Of a stretch of 8,172 nucleotides of DNA, positions 7,501 to 8,172 are shown piece by piece (position 1 is the first letter of the stretch; each line of letters opens with the position of its first letter). The notes under the pieces are model-generated. The model was not told the origin of the DNA. It made no database searches and worked only from the letters and a program-made list of their open reading frames with translations. This stretch comes from JBAXGE01 sp044344145 (GTDB lineage: Bacteria; Planctomycetota; Phycisphaerae; WQYP01), in the NCBI GenBank assembly GCA_044344145.1, contig JBIJDM010000126.1:1-8172 (forward strand), given 5' to 3'. The position numbers and the translations under genes were made by a program.

Positions 7501-7608
7501 CAGATCCGCAGACGCAGCGGCATCAGCCGCACGGGTGGGGGCCGTCAGTCCCAGCGCAAGTCCACAGACAATGGCCAACATGAGCCTCAATAGAGAGAAT
7601 ATTCGCAT
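4600..7608 (-). CDS. Large exported heparinase II/III-like (alginate-lyase-fold) protein
   Basis: The ATG at 7606-7608 is chosen over a TTG two codons upstream because AGGA lies seven bases before it. The 1002-residue product starts with a signal peptide (MRIFSLLRLMLAIVCGLALG..., cut near TRA-ADA, about residue 27). Next comes a beta-rich N-terminal domain (about 30-155), then HPRILFRKTDLPALRQR (172-188), the usual opening of the (alpha/alpha)-toroid domain of heparinase II/III and alginate lyase-type enzymes. Toroid helices run to about 328 (including YDLCYDAWTPEFRKQVETYL and TINWNVTSNYAAP) and resume at about 552 (FLQGRRVMYLFGREGLG). Between them is an Ala/Pro-rich linker and a beta-rich insert. 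From about 705 a beta-sandwich follows, with GYYSFRNGW (719-727) and GGDDGGTFRLLGFGQVFAHG (748-767), the place where lyases carry their His-containing H-x-D-x-GSF-like motif. A polysaccharide lyase or related binding role in the periplasm or outside the cell is inferred; the substrate is unknown. It ends at a strong terminator. Confidence 0.72.
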   Translation of the reverse strand: MRIFSLLRLMLAIVCGLALGLTAPTRAADAAASADLALELGLVGALANDAQTPNPEGASLLLDLTRTGDHWQRVVGLARNYNVGIHMGRVAESNVTATAMDFVLEMKVEGDAWMPGGRASYKVSLTRAPDGALTGTYTGTFRDRPYAGRAFGRVRPPQAVAPGFVPVQPGEHPRILFRKTDLPALRQRAQTDLGKLCLERMGSEKGAEGDGDAIGMGVRYQISGDKAWAEKAKLSVERHMANQAGGALAVGRAWGPRQEQVAVAYDLCYDAWTPEFRKQVETYLRWITFIVFYDQSKLSRTINWNVTSNYAAPIYSGSAFAGLALWGEKGPAPVKPAAPSAAALIPPAADFKPQAEVPVVKIELGKSPTQWLATEALPLAIVTDPMQTMNGLESERPAPGSKFTIDDKELTFAPLDAKYIQAAKGGISLEQLKKDKAITCFFYTVIDNPEPRQLKVRVPFSKAGRTQMVLNGVRVANDQVIQLEKGLYPMHCALRLSAKWGSFEPWFEAVTEADLAKSKTVMVAQQSEYDAAVKEWEYEIAEWKRADGMDQATVRLFLQGRRVMYLFGREGLGLGGYQAESGSYFQHAISGPNRYHAAYLNMFGRPLSSLEDLSHYLPRVLCATVYGAAGKWQNQGINAHLELDPDNVSALFPLVPAQWQAGVLWAWNLHVGGSVDKPDLEKIAAGDPVQTFLHYPTEMKPVPLNQAGLPLVWQAPDFGYYSFRNGWAGADNIVFQAFGRCRSSGGWGGDDGGTFRLLGFGQVFAHGNEGRETRRYLESVVMFPDDPDFATGNIGKLIHQAARPDGSGEVSFDLSALTLSTKDKENWPKNERYGDVRHPGTAQPGAKHIRAFGVDYSGKVGAPMLLAIVDSIDGGKTKEWVWQLDDASAAKATADGFIITKGNATLVGHFVAPAGVKVDVGVKNYQSVKSSGNGAGKTEIGFNVSRVAVTGSDPTAGHFFFVATLQQGNAPALTVTGKDLAATVKLGTRTVSFNGTKVIFGE

Positions 7609-7707
7609 ATACAAGTCCTGCTAAAAAAATGCACCTATTACTGGCAAATAGAACGCGGTAAACAGGCCGATATTGCTTTCAAAATGAAAAGCGCGTTTGG
7701 GGAGTCG

Positions 7708-8061
7708 TTACGGCTTTTGGTACTTGGCCCGGATAATACTGTGCAGTCCCCCGCGCGGGGTCCATTGGGTGATGATTTCCATGCGGCGGGGTTTCAGCAG
7801 CGCCACGAGGTCATCAAGAATGCGGTTGGTCACATCTTCATAGAAAATACCGCGGGTGCGGAAGGATTGGAGATAGAACTTGTAGCTTTTGAGTTCCACA
7901 CAGGTGGCATCGGGGACGTAGATCAGGCGGATGGTGCCAAAATCGGGCTGGCCGGTCTTGGGGCAGACCGAGGTAAATTCCGGGGCCACGTGTTCGATTT
8001 CATAATCGCGCTGGGGATGGGGATTGGGAAACACTTCCAGCAGTTGGGTAGGTTCGGACAT
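7708..8061 (-). CDS. queF: NADPH-dependent 7-cyano-7-deazaguanine (preQ0) reductase
   Basis: QueF reduces the nitrile of preQ0 to the amine preQ1 with NADPH, a step of queuosine biosynthesis for the tRNA wobble base, in the cytoplasm. The 117-residue product is the short single-domain type I form. SVCPKTGQPDFGTI (31-44) carries the nucleophile Cys33 and Asp40. The QueF signature ELKSYKFYLQSFR (56-68) follows, then GIFYEDVTNRIL (71-82) with Glu75 for substrate binding, and TPRGG (101-105) near the cofactor site. The spacings Cys33-Asp40 (7) and Cys33-Glu75 (42) equal those of Cys55, Asp62 and Glu97 in the Bacillus subtilis enzyme, so all key residues are in place. The ATG is preceded by AGGAG seven bases upstream. 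The upstream gene ends 28 bases before this start, suggesting co-transcription. No clear terminator is seen after the stop. Confidence 0.97.
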   Translation of the reverse strand: MSEPTQLLEVFPNPHPQRDYEIEHVAPEFTSVCPKTGQPDFGTIRLIYVPDATCVELKSYKFYLQSFRTRGIFYEDVTNRILDDLVALLKPRRMEIITQWTPRGGLHSIIRAKYQKP

Positions 8062-8089
8062 GGGGTTGCTCCTGCAAATAATTCCGGGG

Positions 8090-8172
8090 TTACTTGGCCG
8101 CCAGTAGGGTCATGACCTGTTTCAAATCCGACCACATCATATTACGCGTTTCGGGGGTGTAGTTGCGCAGCA
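8090..8172 (-). CDS. C-terminal end of an unidentified gene upstream of queF
   Basis: On the - strand one frame is open from the window edge to TAA at 8090-8092, giving a 26-residue tail that ends in WSDLKQVMTLLAAK. The short gap (28 bases) to the queF start and the shared strand suggest an operon. The tail is too short and generic to identify; another queuosine gene is possible but unsupported. Confidence 0.55.
   Translation of the reverse strand, partial: LRNYTPETRNMMWSDLKQVMTLLAAK

Noticed and set aside
7621..7707. Promoter or terminator between queF and the heparinase-like gene
   Set aside because: Only weak boxes are present (TTTACC-16-TAATAG at best), and the GCTTT/AAAGC palindrome has a 5-bp stem without a U-tract, so neither is called.
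1..8172. CRISPR array, tRNA/rRNA, insertion sequence or phage genes
   Set aside because: No regularly spaced repeats, RNA gene signatures, transposase motifs or terminal inverted repeats were seen on either strand.

Overview
The window shows no described or novel defence, mobile or RNA system. It looks like an ordinary chromosomal stretch from a GC-rich, Gram-negative-type bacterium, most likely of the Planctomycetota-Verrucomicrobiota (PVC) group. That placement is an inference from gene content: a PQQ-like beta-propeller protein with a Cys-x-Cys segment and a 'GQLES.WPV' motif of the kind common in those phyla, a large exported heparinase-like toroid protein, and an exported TPR protein with an SH3/LSm-like N-terminus and short Trp-Val motifs. 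Start codons are preceded by clear Shine-Dalgarno sequences.

The left part (1-2916) is read on the + strand. It holds the 3' portion of a PQQ-like beta-propeller gene, broken by an apparent one-base deletion near 1118, followed by a hairpin terminator (1562-1591). Next come a candidate promoter and a GH130-family glycoside phosphorylase/glycosidase gene (1697-2650), then a small gene of unknown function (2710-2916).

The right part (2948-8172) is read on the - strand and converges on the left part, with a 31-base gap at 2917-2947. In the order of transcription it holds the last codons of an unidentified gene (8090-8172), queF (7708-8061, queuosine biosynthesis), a 1002-residue exported heparinase II/III-like protein (4600-7608) closed by a very clear rho-independent terminator (4540-4570), and an exported TPR/coiled-coil protein (2948-4387) with its own candidate -10 box.

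Functionally, the GH130 enzyme (cytoplasmic, no signal peptide) and the exported heparinase-like protein suggest polysaccharide breakdown, but they lie on opposite strands in separate transcription units, so a shared pathway is not shown. QueF is tRNA-modification housekeeping. The points most worth a second look are the frameshift, the large domain inserted in the heparinase-like protein together with its altered catalytic-region motif, the duplicated Trp-Val motif in the TPR protein, the paired GC-rich hairpins at 4503-4570, and the unpaired small protein. No gene-free stretch exceeds 300 bases.
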